NCBI GenBank assembly: GCA_024638465.1
Contig: JAHEKF010000011.1
Coordinates: forward strand, 15,531-63,853
From: Rhodospirillaceae bacterium
GTDB taxonomy: Bacteria > Pseudomonadota > Gammaproteobacteria > Steroidobacterales > Rariloculaceae
DNA length: 48,323 nucleotides
Reading direction: 5' to 3'
The notes under the pieces: generated by a model
Seen by the model: only the letters and a program-made list of their open reading frames with translations
Told to the model about the DNA's origin: nothing
Databases searched by the model: none
Shown: positions 36,543-46,372 of the stretch, piece by piece
Layout of the letters: every line of letters begins with the position of its first letter
Numbering within the stretch: the stretch's first letter is position 1
Made by a program: the position numbers and the translations under genes

Positions 36543-37574
36543 TCAGTCGACGACAACCCGTTCACCCTGGGCTTCGATGACTTCTCCTATCGGCCACGCT
36601 TCTTCCCCGCTGGCGGTGAGGCTTGCGAGCGCGGTCTCGACCTCCTCACGGGGAACGATAACCACCATGCCGACGCCGCAGTTGAACGTACGGAGCATTT
36701 CCTCGCGAGCGATGCCTTGCGATCGCAGCCACTTGAATACCGGGGGCGTCCGCCATGCAGCGCGCTGCAGGCTGACGCCGAGCCCGTTCGGAAGCGCGCG
36801 CGGGATATTTTCGGTCAAGCCGCCGCCGGTGATATGTGCTATTCCCTTGACGTTCGTCGCCGATATGAGATCCGCAACAGCGCGAACGTAAATCCGTGTC
36901 GGGGCCAGAAGATGCTCGATCAGCGGTCGTCCCTCCAGGTCGTTCGTGGCCGCTGCCGGGTTGATGTCGAGCACGCGTCGAATCAACGAGAACCCGTTCG
37001 AGTGCGGTCCTGATGACGCGATGCCGATCACGGCGTCGCCGGCAGCGATGGACCGGCCGTCAATGATTTTCGGCTCATCCACAATACCAACGCAGAAACC
37101 GGCGAGATCGTATTCCCCCGCAGCGTGCATACCGGGGTGCTCGGCGGTTTCGCCACCAATCAGCGCTGCGCCGGACAGCTCGCAGCCGCGGGCGATGCCG
37201 CGAATCACGCGTGCGGCGATATCGACATCCAGTTTCGGCGTAACGAAATAATCCAGGAAAAACAGCGGCTCGGCGCCCACGACGATGACATCATTGGCGC
37301 ACATTGCGACCAGATCGATGCCAACGTCATCATGAGCGTCATGCTCCAGAACCAGTTTGAGTTTCGTCCCTACGCCGTCTGTGCCGGACACCAGCACGGG
37401 GTTCTGATAGCGCTCCTTCGCGAGCCGAAACAGCCCGCCGAACCCTCCGAGACCGCCGATCACTTCGGCTCGGGACGTGCTCTTCACGGCGTCACGAATG
37501 CGCTCGACGAGCAGCTCCCCTGCATCGATATCAACGCCGGCGGCCTTGTAAGTCAGTGGTTCCTTGGCTGTCAT
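36543..37574 (-). CDS. purM: phosphoribosylformylglycinamidine cyclo-ligase (AIR synthetase)
   Basis: PurM closes the imidazole ring in purine synthesis, using ATP to convert FGAM to AIR. Typical segments are TYKAAGVDIDAGELLV at the N-terminus, GGLGGFGGLF, VSGTDGVGTKLKL, LIGGETAEHPGMH and the C-terminal CGVGMVVIVP. The chosen ATG gives 343 residues, close to the 345 of E. coli, with AAGGGAAGC just upstream. The frame runs open a further 366 bp upstream, but that part has no family character and overlaps the divergent DUF2066 gene. The usual downstream partner purN is missing here. Confidence 0.96.
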   Translation of the reverse strand: MTAKEPLTYKAAGVDIDAGELLVERIRDAVKSTSRAEVIGGLGGFGGLFRLAKERYQNPVLVSGTDGVGTKLKLVLEHDAHDDVGIDLVAMCANDVIVVGAEPLFFLDYFVTPKLDVDIAARVIRGIARGCELSGAALIGGETAEHPGMHAAGEYDLAGFCVGIVDEPKIIDGRSIAAGDAVIGIASSGPHSNGFSLIRRVLDINPAAATNDLEGRPLIEHLLAPTRIYVRAVADLISATNVKGIAHITGGGLTENIPRALPNGLGVSLQRAAWRTPPVFKWLRSQGIAREEMLRTFNCGVGMVVIVPREEVETALASLTASGEEAWPIGEVIEAQGERVVVD

Positions 37575-37615
37575 GCTTCCCTTCGAGACGCGACGGGGAA
37601 TCGCGCTGAGGCCGC

Positions 37616-37621
37616 TATAAT
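37616..37621 (+). promoter_or_regulatory. consensus -10 element upstream of the DUF2066 gene
   Basis: A perfect TATAAT lies in the 75-bp gap between the divergent purM and DUF2066 genes, 28 bp before the DUF2066 ATG. No good -35 hexamer is seen at the expected distance, so a helper protein may be needed or this may be chance. Confidence 0.35.
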
Positions 37622-37649
37622 AAGCCAGCTTTTTCCACAGTGGACAGTG

Positions 37650-38741
37650 ATGACTCGATTTCCCCGCATACCGCGGATGTTGTGGCTCTGGATCGCTTTG
37701 TTCGCGAGTCTCCTGCTTGCGTGGCAGAAACCCGCAATCGCGGCCTCGGTCGATAATCTCTACACCGTTCGCGTGGACAGAAGTCTGTCCGCCGTACCCG
37801 GGCAGGCCGTTCGAACGCGGGAGGAGGAGATCCGCTTTGCGCTGACACAGGTGCTCACGCGGGTAACCGGGCGGCTGGACGCGGCGCTGGAGCCTGCTCT
37901 GGCCGATATGCTCGAGAACGTGGAGCAATACGTCGTGCAAAGCGGCACGATCGATCGTAGTACTTTTCTCGTGACGTTCGACGCACGCGCGGTCGAGGCG
38001 GCTCTGATCGCGAGAGAACAGCCGATCTGGGGCTCTGAGCGACCGTTAACCGTGCTGTGGCTGGCGATCGACGACGGCCAGGGCCAGCGTGACATTCTGG
38101 CGGCGGCGGACTCGAGCAGCGATCAAAGCCCGGAGTTCCAGGAACTCAAGGCGAGATTTCGCGAGCAGATTTTCGCAATCGGTGAAGAGCGTGGTCTGCC
38201 GCTGGCGCTGCCGCTCATGGATCTCGAAGACATGAGCGCGATCGGTTTCGTCGACATCTGGGCCGGATTCGGCGCTCAGATCGAGCGGGCATCGATACGG
38301 TACGGTGCGGATTCCGTCGTGACCGGGCGAGCGAGAGTGTCTTCTTTTGGCGTCGATGTGGAATGGACGCTTCTCAGGGACGGCCAGCGAATCAGTCTCG
38401 GCGGCGGCGCTTTGCGGAATGGACTCGACCGCCTTGCCGATCTTTATGCCGCGGAATTCAGCACGCTCGGCGGGACGCAAACGACGATTATTTCGATTCT
38501 GGGCGTAGAAACACTCGAGGACTACGGCCGCGTGATGCGCTATCTGGAATCTCTGAGCATTCTCGATTCAATCGGTACCGAGATAGACTTCGACGACGAT
38601 GCGCTCTCCGTCACGGTCGTTGCGAGGGGAGGTACAGCCGTCGTTGAACGGGTACTCGGCCTGAGTCCGATGTTGTCACCCTATGCCGAAGTTACCGAGA
38701 TGCCCACTGTAAGCCGCGTGACGTTCGAGTTTGTGCGCTAG
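37650..38741 (+). CDS. DUF2066 domain exported protein
   Basis: The 363-residue protein has an N-terminal signal or anchor helix (about residues 10-31, ending PAIAAS). A DUF2066 domain follows, with NLYTVRVDRSLSA and the helix EEEIRFALTQVLTRVTG. The function is unknown, and the periplasm is the expected location. It is placed as usual in gammaproteobacteria, divergent from purM and upstream of a CDP-alcohol phosphatidyltransferase and hda. The frame is open for 525 bp upstream, but that stretch lies antisense within purM and is not coding. The Shine-Dalgarno is weak. Confidence 0.85.
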   Translation: MTRFPRIPRMLWLWIALFASLLLAWQKPAIAASVDNLYTVRVDRSLSAVPGQAVRTREEEIRFALTQVLTRVTGRLDAALEPALADMLENVEQYVVQSGTIDRSTFLVTFDARAVEAALIAREQPIWGSERPLTVLWLAIDDGQGQRDILAAADSSSDQSPEFQELKARFREQIFAIGEERGLPLALPLMDLEDMSAIGFVDIWAGFGAQIERASIRYGADSVVTGRARVSSFGVDVEWTLLRDGQRISLGGGALRNGLDRLADLYAAEFSTLGGTQTTIISILGVETLEDYGRVMRYLESLSILDSIGTEIDFDDDALSVTVVARGGTAVVERVLGLSPMLSPYAEVTEMPTVSRVTFEFVR

Positions 38742-38752
38742 GAGCGGCGATC

Positions 38753-39322
38753 GTGTCATTGAGCTGGATTCCTAACGCCATCTGCGTCGTCAGGCTCATT
38801 CTCGTCGGTCCGATCGTGATCGTCCTGCTGCGGGAAGACTATCTGCTCGGCCTGGTACTGATCGCGGTCGCAGGTTTCTCGGACCTGCTTGACGGCTTCC
38901 TGGCCAGAACTTTTGACTGGCGTACGCAGCTCGGCGGTCTGCTCGATCCTGCCGCGGACAAGATTCTCATTGCCAGCGTATTCCTCGTTCTGACCTACCT
39001 CGGACTCGTACCGCTCGGTCTCACGGCAATCGTTGTTTTTCGCGACATCGTGATCGTGGCCGGCGCGACGACGTACCAGCTTTTGATCGCGCCCGTACAC
39101 GGCGAGCCCGCGATCATCAGTAAGCTCAATACGGCATGTCAGCTCAGCTTCGTCCTGTTTACGCTGACCGCGGCGGCAATGCAGTGGCCGCCACAGGGTG
39201 TAATCGTGGCGTTCGGCGCTGCCGTAACTTTTACGAGTATCGTAAGCGGACTGAACTACGTCGTCGGCTGGAGCAAGCGCGCCTGGCGGAGCCGGCAACT
39301 CGGCACTGAGTCTGCGGCTTGA
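38753..39322 (+). CDS. CDP-alcohol phosphatidyltransferase family membrane protein (PgsA-like)
   Basis: This 189-residue integral membrane enzyme has about five or six helices and a complete CDP-alcohol motif: Asp44, Asp47-Gly48, Ala51-Arg52, Gly61, Asp65 and Asp69. It transfers a phosphatidyl group from CDP-diacylglycerol to an alcohol, and glycerol-3-phosphate is the likely acceptor by similarity to PgsA. Because the true pgsA usually lies next to uvrC, this may be the second paralogue commonly found beside hda. The GTG start is supported by AGGAG 8 nt upstream. It sits 11 bp after DUF2066 and 4 bp before hda, in one operon. Confidence 0.88.
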   Translation: MSLSWIPNAICVVRLILVGPIVIVLLREDYLLGLVLIAVAGFSDLLDGFLARTFDWRTQLGGLLDPAADKILIASVFLVLTYLGLVPLGLTAIVVFRDIVIVAGATTYQLLIAPVHGEPAIISKLNTACQLSFVLFTLTAAAMQWPPQGVIVAFGAAVTFTSIVSGLNYVVGWSKRAWRSRQLGTESAA

Positions 39323-39981
39323 TCTGATGGCGCAAATTCCCCTGCCGCTCGCAGTCGGGCGCCACCATCGCTTCGAGAATTTCGTCGCCGGTAGCAACGC
39401 CGAGGCAGTCGCGCGGCTGCAGGCGCTAGCGGCGAGCCACGACCCGGCAACGCTCTGGCTGGCCGGCCCGGCAGGTTGCGGCAAGACGCACCTTCTGCAG
39501 GCGGCGACCTCTTCTGCGCCGGCTGGCGCCATGTATATACCGCTGCGTGTCACGGGCGCGAGCGGACCGGGCATGCTGAAAGGCCTCGATGCACTCGAGT
39601 TTCTGGCGCTCGACGATATCGACGCCGTCGCCGGAGACCATGAGTGGGAACGAGCGTTGTTCGACCTGTTTAACAGAGTCCAGTGCGCCGGAGGGCAGCT
39701 ACTTTTCGCGGCTGGAAATCCGCCGGCACATAGTGGTCTGTTGCTTCCGGACCTTGCCTCGAGAGCGGCGAGCGCGGTGGTGTATCGCTTGAGCCCGCTC
39801 GATGAAGAAGAAGCGCTGGACGCGTTACGGCGGCACGCGCAATCCAGGGGGCTGGAACTGCCGGACCCGGCGGCGCGTTACCTGCTAACGCGTATTTCAA
39901 GAGATATGCCGGCGATCTGTCGCTGGCTGGATGAGCTCGATTCGGCGTCACTTGCGGCACAGCGAAAATTGACGGTGCCTT

Positions 39982-41287
<1,306 letters not shown>

Positions 41288-41294
41288 TTATAAG

Positions 41295-41311
41295 TAATTG
41301 TTTATCAATTA
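41295..41311. repeat. inverted repeat in the AT-rich arsC leader
   Basis: Arms TAATTG and CAATTA with a 5-bp spacer lie 8 bp upstream of the arsC start, in the most AT-rich stretch of the window. It could be an operator or an mRNA hairpin controlling arsC translation. Confidence 0.4.
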
Positions 41312-41402
41312 TTTTGCCCAATGTCCGGCGACACGGCCGGATTCTTCCGGAGGCTTAGTGTAGAAATCGGGCGGGACACTTTCCAGGCCAGCCCCGGGCC
41401 GC

Positions 41403-41432
41403 TTGACGGCCGTCTGAAGCCCCTGTTAGGTT
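41403..41432 (+). promoter_or_regulatory. candidate promoter for the DUF4398 lipoprotein gene
   Basis: TTGACG and TAGGTT are separated by 18 bp and end 28 bp before the ATG of the lipoprotein gene. The -35 is close to consensus, but the -10 is weak. Confidence 0.3.
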
Positions 41433-41460
41433 TCTCTCGTTCGAAACCTCAAGAATAAGA

Positions 41461-41772
41461 ATGATTCAGACTCGAGTCACGGCCAGCCTCATGGCAATCG
41501 CAGCAGCCGTTGTTCTGCTCGGCTGCGCGACTTCGCCGCCGGTACAGGAGATGAGCGATGCCCGCCAGGCGATCGCGGCGGCCGAAGACGCTGACGCTGC
41601 GTCTCTCGCGCCGACGCCTCTCGAAGAAGCGCGCCGTTATCTGAGCGAGGCGGAAGCGCAAATCAGGACGCGCGCTTTCGGGCCTGCTCGAACGAACGCG
41701 ATTCGCGCGAGAAATAGTGCCGTAGACGCATTGCAGGCCAGCCAGGCCGCCATTGACTCGAACGGTAATTAG
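41461..41772 (+). CDS. small DUF4398 lipoprotein
   Basis: The 103-residue precursor has a lipobox LLGC with lipidated Cys22, leaving an 82-residue mature protein that is almost all helix. The heptad-like, alanine-rich pattern (DARQAIAAAEDADAA, then LEEARRYLSEAEAQI) is the DUF4398 signature. Such proteins are found near OmpA-like envelope proteins and are thought to be periplasmic, anchored to the outer membrane. The exact role is unknown. Acylphosphatase follows 9 bp downstream on the same strand. Confidence 0.82.
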   Translation: MIQTRVTASLMAIAAAVVLLGCATSPPVQEMSDARQAIAAAEDADAASLAPTPLEEARRYLSEAEAQIRTRAFGPARTNAIRARNSAVDALQASQAAIDSNGN

Positions 41773-41781
41773 GGTTCGCCC

Positions 41782-42060
41782 TTGTCCGGCGCCGATAAAA
41801 TCGTGCGCTGCGTCGTCAGCGGCCGCGTTCAGGGCGTCTGGTACCGTGCGAGTACCAAGAACAAAGCGATCGAACTGGACTTACGCGGAAGCGTGAGGAA
41901 TCTCGGCAACGGCGATGTCGAAGTCGTCATGGCCGGAACTGCTGACGCCGTCATGACAATGTGCCGTTGGCTTTGGAAGGGCCCCCCGGGCGCACGGGTC
42001 AGTGGAGTGGTCGTTGCCGAACACGATGGCGAGGTTGGACCCGGGTTCCTCGTTGCCTAG
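41782..42060 (+). CDS. acylphosphatase
   Basis: This 92-residue enzyme hydrolyses acyl phosphates. The phosphate loop GRVQGVWYRAST contains catalytic Arg22, and Asn40 in VRNLGNGDVEV completes the active site. The start is taken as TTG with AGGG about 8 nt upstream. A GTG at codon 8 would shorten the protein to an unusually bare N-terminus. It probably shares a transcript with the preceding lipoprotein gene and converges on the lytic transglycosylase gene with 3 bp between the stops. Confidence 0.9.
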   Translation: MSGADKIVRCVVSGRVQGVWYRASTKNKAIELDLRGSVRNLGNGDVEVVMAGTADAVMTMCRWLWKGPPGARVSGVVVAEHDGEVGPGFLVA

Positions 42061-42063
42061 CGG

Positions 42064-42651
42064 TCAGCCGCGATACCACTTGTTTCGTAGCGCGTCGATG
42101 ACGCGGTCGGCGTAGCCGCGGCGGCCGAGGCTGCCGTTGTAGCGGCCCAGCCCGCGAATCATGTCGCCGCCCTCCATATCCAGGTAATACTTCAGTATTC
42201 GGGTTCCCAGGAGAATATTGTACTGGGCGTCGAACAGATCGCTCTTGCTCTCACCGCCGAGTTCCTCGACCCAAAACGGCATGACTTGCATGAGGCCGAG
42301 TGCGCTACTCGAGGAAATCGCATAGCGATCGAAGTTACTCTCGACTTCGATAACGGCCAATACCAGTTCCGGAGCAATATCCGTTCGTGTCGCTTCGTGG
42401 TGCACGGTACGCAGGATGTGTAACCTCTCGTCGATATCGGGGACCTGACTCGCCAGGCGCTGCGACATGTCCGACAGCCAGACTTCGGCAGAGAATCGGT
42501 CGTCGAAGCTGCCCGCATCCGCGACCGCATCGAGCAGGACTTCGCGAAGCCCTTCGTCTACGCCGGATTTCGCATGTGATCGAAGATCCTGTGCCCAGAC
42601 CCAGGAGCACAGTAGCGACAGCGTTAAGAATCCGGCGGAGAAGGATTTCAT
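42064..42651 (-). CDS. periplasmic lytic transglycosylase (SLT domain)
   Basis: The 195-residue protein has a signal peptide (cleavage near VWA-QD) followed by a goose-lysozyme-like SLT domain. The catalytic Glu104 lies in VIEVESNFD, followed by [13 protein letters not shown] and the C-terminal [10 protein letters not shown]. It cleaves peptidoglycan glycan strands with formation of 1,6-anhydromuramic acid. The start overlaps the proS stop (ATGA), a pairing seen in other gammaproteobacteria. Confidence 0.92.
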   Translation of the reverse strand: MKSFSAGFLTLSLLCSWVWAQDLRSHAKSGVDEGLREVLLDAVADAGSFDDRFSAEVWLSDMSQRLASQVPDIDERLHILRTVHHEATRTDIAPELVLAVIEVESNFDRYAISSSSALGLMQVMPFWVEELGGESKSDLFDAQYNILLGTRILKYYLDMEGGDMIRGLGRYNGSLGRRGYADRVIDALRNKWYRG

Positions 42652-44357
42652 GGCATTCGCCGCTTCGACAGGAAATCCACGACGCCATCAACCGAGATCA
42701 TCTCGGCATCCGCCTCGCGGCGTGACTTGTATTCGATTTGCCCGTTGTCCCAGGACTTTTCCGCAATAACCAGCCGGTGCGGAATCCCGATAAGGTCCGC
42801 TTCGGCAAATTTGACACCCGGGCGTTGATTACGGTCATCGTAAAGTGTATCGAGACCGGCCTGCTGAAGTTCGGCATAGAGGCTGTCAGCGGCTTCCCGT
42901 ACGCGATAAGACTTGTCGAGGTTGATCGGAATAAGCACGACATCGAACGGTGCGATCGCATCGGGCCAGAGAATTCCGCGCTCATCATTGTTCTGCTCTA
43001 TCGCGGCGGCGACCACGCGTGTGACGCCGATCCCGTAGCATCCCATCTGCATTTCGCAAGCTTTGCCATCTTTATCGAGCACTCGTGCTTCCATGGCCTC
43101 ACTGTATTTACTTCCCAGCTGAAAGATGTGACCGACTTCAATTCCTCGGGCAATTTCCAGTCGGCCTCCGCCGGCAGGGCTGGGATCGCCGGCTACGGCG
43201 TTACGCATATCGACGACGTCGGGCAGCGGCAGATCGCGTTCCCAGTTGGCGCCGCGGTAGTGTTTGTCGGGCGCGTTCGCACCACAAACGAAGTCGCTGA
43301 GCGATGCGGCGGCAGCGTCGACGAATAGCGGCACGTCGAGATCCTTCGGTCCGACGAAACCGGGCTCGCAGCCGGTCGCAGCTTCGACTTCGGCGCCACG
43401 CAACATTCGCAGCGGGCGAGCGACGCCTGGCAGCGCTTCCGTTTTGATGCGGTTGAGTTCATGGTGTCCGCATAGCAGCAACGCAACGGCTGGTGCTTGT
43501 TCGCCCGCGACCAGGAGAGTCTTCAGACAGTGGCCGGCCGGGACGTCCAGAAATTTGCTGAGTTCGTCGATCGTCCGCACATTCGGAGTATCGATGAGTT
43601 CGAGGTCAGCAGTGGGCTCCGCACGGGAAACGTCATCGGTATCGATGGCAACGGTCTCCACATTGGCGGAGTAGCCGTCGGCTTCGCAGTATGCGATCGC
43701 GTCTTCGCCGGATTCGGCGAGTACGTGAAATTCTTCGGAACGATTCCCGCCGATGGCGCCCGGGTCAGCCTGAACGATTCTGAAGTCGAGCTGCAGTCGC
43801 CGGAAGATATTGTCGTAAGCTGCGCGCATCGCCGCATACCCTTCCAGCAGCGATTCCTGATCCAGATGGAACGAGTAGGCGTCTTTCATTACGAACTCAC
43901 GCGCGCGCATTACGCCGAAGCGCGGCCTGATCTCGTCGCGGAACTTCGTTTGAATCTGGTAATAGTTGACCGGGAGCTGGCGGTAACTGGAGAGTTCGTT
44001 GCGCGCAATATCCGTGATGACTTCCTCATGCGTCGGGCCGAGGCAGAACGCGCGGTCGTGCCGGTCCTTCAGACGCAGCAGCTCGGGTCCATATTCTTCC
44101 CAGCGGCCCGATTCCTGCCACAATTCCGCGGGTTGAACGACGGGCATCACGACTTCGAGCGCACCTGCTCGATTCATCTCGTCGCGGATAATGGCTTCGA
44201 CCTTTTGCAGCACGCGTAAGCCGAGCGGCAGCCAGTTGTAAAGCCCGGACGCCAGTCGCCTGATCAAGCCCGCACGTAGCATCAGCTGGTGGCTGATGAC
44301 TTCCGCTTCCGAGGGGACTTCTTTGAACGTTCTGAGCGGAAAATCGGTAAGTCGCAT
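42648..44357 (-). CDS. proS: prolyl-tRNA synthetase (bacterial type, with editing domain)
   Basis: ProS charges tRNA-Pro. The 569-residue length and a full insertion (editing) domain between class II motifs 2 and 3 mark the bacterial type. Motifs include [15 protein letters not shown], the motif 2 loop [19 protein letters not shown] and [11 protein letters not shown]. The C-terminal [17 protein letters not shown] is motif 3. The editing region around residues 230-390 includes [16 protein letters not shown]. It is followed by the coupled lytic transglycosylase gene and divergent from pssA by 88 bp. Confidence 0.97.
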   Translation of the reverse strand: MRLTDFPLRTFKEVPSEAEVISHQLMLRAGLIRRLASGLYNWLPLGLRVLQKVEAIIRDEMNRAGALEVVMPVVQPAELWQESGRWEEYGPELLRLKDRHDRAFCLGPTHEEVITDIARNELSSYRQLPVNYYQIQTKFRDEIRPRFGVMRAREFVMKDAYSFHLDQESLLEGYAAMRAAYDNIFRRLQLDFRIVQADPGAIGGNRSEEFHVLAESGEDAIAYCEADGYSANVETVAIDTDDVSRAEPTADLELIDTPNVRTIDELSKFLDVPAGHCLKTLLVAGEQAPAVALLLCGHHELNRIKTEALPGVARPLRMLRGAEVEAATGCEPGFVGPKDLDVPLFVDAAAASLSDFVCGANAPDKHYRGANWERDLPLPDVVDMRNAVAGDPSPAGGGRLEIARGIEVGHIFQLGSKYSEAMEARVLDKDGKACEMQMGCYGIGVTRVVAAAIEQNNDERGILWPDAIAPFDVVLIPINLDKSYRVREAADSLYAELQQAGLDTLYDDRNQRPGVKFAEADLIGIPHRLVIAEKSWDNGQIEYKSRREADAEMISVDGVVDFLSKRRMP

Positions 44358-44445
44358 GCGCGCAAGTGTCTCAAGAAAGCATTGCGTCGGCCAGCCAATT
44401 CCCGCAGCATGGTCGATTCAGGCGTAACTCGTATCGATCGCGACA

Positions 44446-45219
44446 ATGGACCCGAAAACTGAAAGATCGCGCCGCCGGGGAATCTATTTGCTCCCGAATC
44501 TGCTGACAACCGGTGCGTTGTTTGCGGGATTCTACTCAATCGTTGCGGCGATCGACGGCAACCTTCTCGGGGCCGCGTGGGCGATCTATATCGCCATGTT
44601 CCTGGATGGCCTGGATGGGCGAGTCGCCCGCATGACGAGCACGGAAAGCGACTTCGGCAAGGAGTTCGACAGCCTCGCGGATATGGTTTCTTTCGGGCTG
44701 GCGCCTGCCGTCGTCATTTACACCTGGGGTCTGGATCGGTTCCCTGAATACATTGCGCTTTGGGCGAGAGTCGGGTGGCTGGCCGCATTCCTGTTCACGG
44801 TAGCTGCCGCTTTTCGTCTCGCCAGATTCAACACGAGCTCCAAAGTCGACGACAAGCACTTCTTCCAGGGGCTGCCAAGTCCGCCGGCTGCTTCCGGAAT
44901 AGCCGCGGTCGTCTGGCTCAGTATCGACTACGACATCGGCGGCATATTCGCGCTCATCGTCGGACTCGCCGTGACAGCGCTCGGCGGTCTGGCAATGATG
45001 TCGAATCTTCGTTACCTGAGTTTCAAGGATTTCAATCTTGGGAGCCGGGTACGCTTCGGCAATCTCCTGATGATTCCGTTGTTATTGATATTGGTGTCGC
45101 TGAATCCACCGGTCGTGTTGTTTTCGATGTATTTCACTTACGCCGTGGCCGGTCCGGTCATTTGGTTGTGGCGACGCGTTCGGCGAAGCAGGAATTCGAA
45201 GGGGACCATGCGCGCGTGA
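44446..45219 (+). CDS. pssA: CDP-diacylglycerol-serine O-phosphatidyltransferase
   Basis: PssA makes phosphatidylserine, the precursor of phosphatidylethanolamine. It has 257 residues, about seven or eight helices and a complete CDP-alcohol motif: Asp54, Asp57-Gly58, Ala61-Arg62, Gly71, Asp75 and Asp79. The N-terminus RRRGIYLLPNLLTT is typical of the integral-membrane PssA class, unlike the PLD-type enzyme of E. coli. No good ribosome-binding site precedes the ATG. The uracil-DNA glycosylase gene begins in its stop codon (GTGA). Confidence 0.93.
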   Translation: MDPKTERSRRRGIYLLPNLLTTGALFAGFYSIVAAIDGNLLGAAWAIYIAMFLDGLDGRVARMTSTESDFGKEFDSLADMVSFGLAPAVVIYTWGLDRFPEYIALWARVGWLAAFLFTVAAAFRLARFNTSSKVDDKHFFQGLPSPPAASGIAAVVWLSIDYDIGGIFALIVGLAVTALGGLAMMSNLRYLSFKDFNLGSRVRFGNLLMIPLLLILVSLNPPVVLFSMYFTYAVAGPVIWLWRRVRRSRNSKGTMRA

Positions 45220-45875
45220 CGGCGCTTCGGGAACAATATCTCGCTGCGATGGGTATACCCGTGTGGCAGCTGCGCAGCAGATCGGACGACGACCATCCGG
45301 TATCGCCGATCGACGACCTCGACTGGCAGGCGCTGCGCGAGCGGGTCAGCGGCTGCAGACTTTGCGGATTGCACGGTGGCAGAACCCAGACCGTGTTCGG
45401 CGTGGGCGATCCGGATGCCGATCTGCTGATCGTCGGCGAAGCGCCGGGCGCGGAGGAGGATCGCCGCGGAGAGCCTTTCGTCGGCAGGGCGGGGCAGCTG
45501 CTCGACGCGATGCTCGACGCTATCGATCTCACGCGCGGCCAGGTTTACATAGCAAATATTCTCAAATGCCGGCCACCGAACAATCGCGATCCGCAGCGCG
45601 AAGAGTCGGGAGCGTGCACGCCTTACCTGGAACGGCAAATCGCGTTGCTACAGCCGAAAGTCATACTCGCTCTGGGAAGAATCGCTGCCCAGTGGTTATT
45701 GCAGTCGGATTCCCCCATCGGTAGGCTCAGAGGCCGGGAACTCAGTTTTGGAAAACCGGCGGTTCCGCTGATAGCGAGCTACCATCCGGCATACCTCTTG
45801 CGGAGTCCCGCAGCGAAAGCTAAATCATGGGAAGATCTCAGACTCGTCAGACAGATACTTAGAGCAGCGTCATGA
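45216..45875 (+). CDS. family 4 (iron-sulphur) uracil-DNA glycosylase
   Basis: This enzyme removes uracil from DNA. The active-site motif GEAPGAEED is at residues 74-82, and the second motif is HPAYLLR near the C-terminus. Four cysteines (47, 50, 118 and 134) have the spacing that binds a [4Fe-4S] cluster in families 4 and 5. The GTG chosen overlaps the pssA stop by 4 bp and gives 219 residues. The frame is open 456 bp further upstream inside pssA, but that part shows no family similarity. rimI follows, again with an ATGA overlap. Confidence 0.92.
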   Translation: MTALREQYLAAMGIPVWQLRSRSDDDHPVSPIDDLDWQALRERVSGCRLCGLHGGRTQTVFGVGDPDADLLIVGEAPGAEEDRRGEPFVGRAGQLLDAMLDAIDLTRGQVYIANILKCRPPNNRDPQREESGACTPYLERQIALLQPKVILALGRIAAQWLLQSDSPIGRLRGRELSFGKPAVPLIASYHPAYLLRSPAAKAKSWEDLRLVRQILRAAS

Positions 45876-46345
45876 GCGCATCTGTACGTCCGCAAACCCA
45901 GCTTCGGCCGATGCGGCCCGCCGACCTGAAAGCAGTGGCCGAAGTGGAGCGCTCCAGCTATCAGTTCCCCTGGAGCATCGGTATCGTGCGCGACTGCCTG
46001 CTCGCGGGTTACCACAGTCAGGTATTCGAAGTGGACGGCGTGATCAGCGGCTACAGCATCATGTCGGCCGCCGGAAGCGAAGCCCACTTGCTGAATCTCT
46101 GTGTCCACCCTGGCTACCAGGGGCTGGGATACGGCCGGCGTCTGCTGAATTCGGTACTCCTGCGAGCCGAGGAACTGAGTATCGAGCGGGTTTTCCTCGA
46201 AGTCCGGCCATCGAATCTGGTCGCCATTTCGCTCTACCGCTCTGCCGGGTTCGAGTTGATCGGTACCCGGCCTTCTTACTACCAATCGGAACGCGGCCGT
46301 GAAGACGCCGTAATTTTCGCCGCATCGGTCGACGCTTCGCCCTGA
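45872..46345 (+). CDS. rimI: ribosomal protein S18-alanine N-acetyltransferase
   Basis: The 157-residue GNAT-fold protein acetylates the N-terminal alanine of ribosomal protein S18. The acetyl-CoA binding motif is VHPGYQGLGYGRRLL. The RimI-type C-terminal part is VRPSNLVAISLYRSAGFE followed by RPSYYQ, and the PWSIGIVRDCL segment near residue 35 is also typical. It is coupled by overlap to the uracil-DNA glycosylase gene and lies 27 bp before prfC. Confidence 0.93.
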   Translation: MSASVRPQTQLRPMRPADLKAVAEVERSSYQFPWSIGIVRDCLLAGYHSQVFEVDGVISGYSIMSAAGSEAHLLNLCVHPGYQGLGYGRRLLNSVLLRAEELSIERVFLEVRPSNLVAISLYRSAGFELIGTRPSYYQSERGREDAVIFAASVDASP

Positions 46346-46372
46346 CCCGTTAACTCAAGGTTCCCCCCGCTA

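Noticed and set aside
37125-37649. Upstream extension of the DUF2066 protein by 175 codons
   Set aside because: It lies antisense inside purM; the later ATG starts exactly at a signal peptide.
37575-37940. Upstream extension of purM by 122 codons
   Set aside because: The extra residues do not match PurM and lie opposite the signal-peptide region of the DUF2066 gene.
41333-41360. CCGGA/TCCGG short hairpin in the arsC-lipoprotein gap
   Set aside because: The 5-bp arms and absence of a T run make chance likely.
44760-45215. 152-codon upstream extension of the uracil-DNA glycosylase frame
   Set aside because: It overlaps pssA in another frame and has low-complexity Arg/Ser content; the GTG overlapping the pssA stop gives the normal family length.
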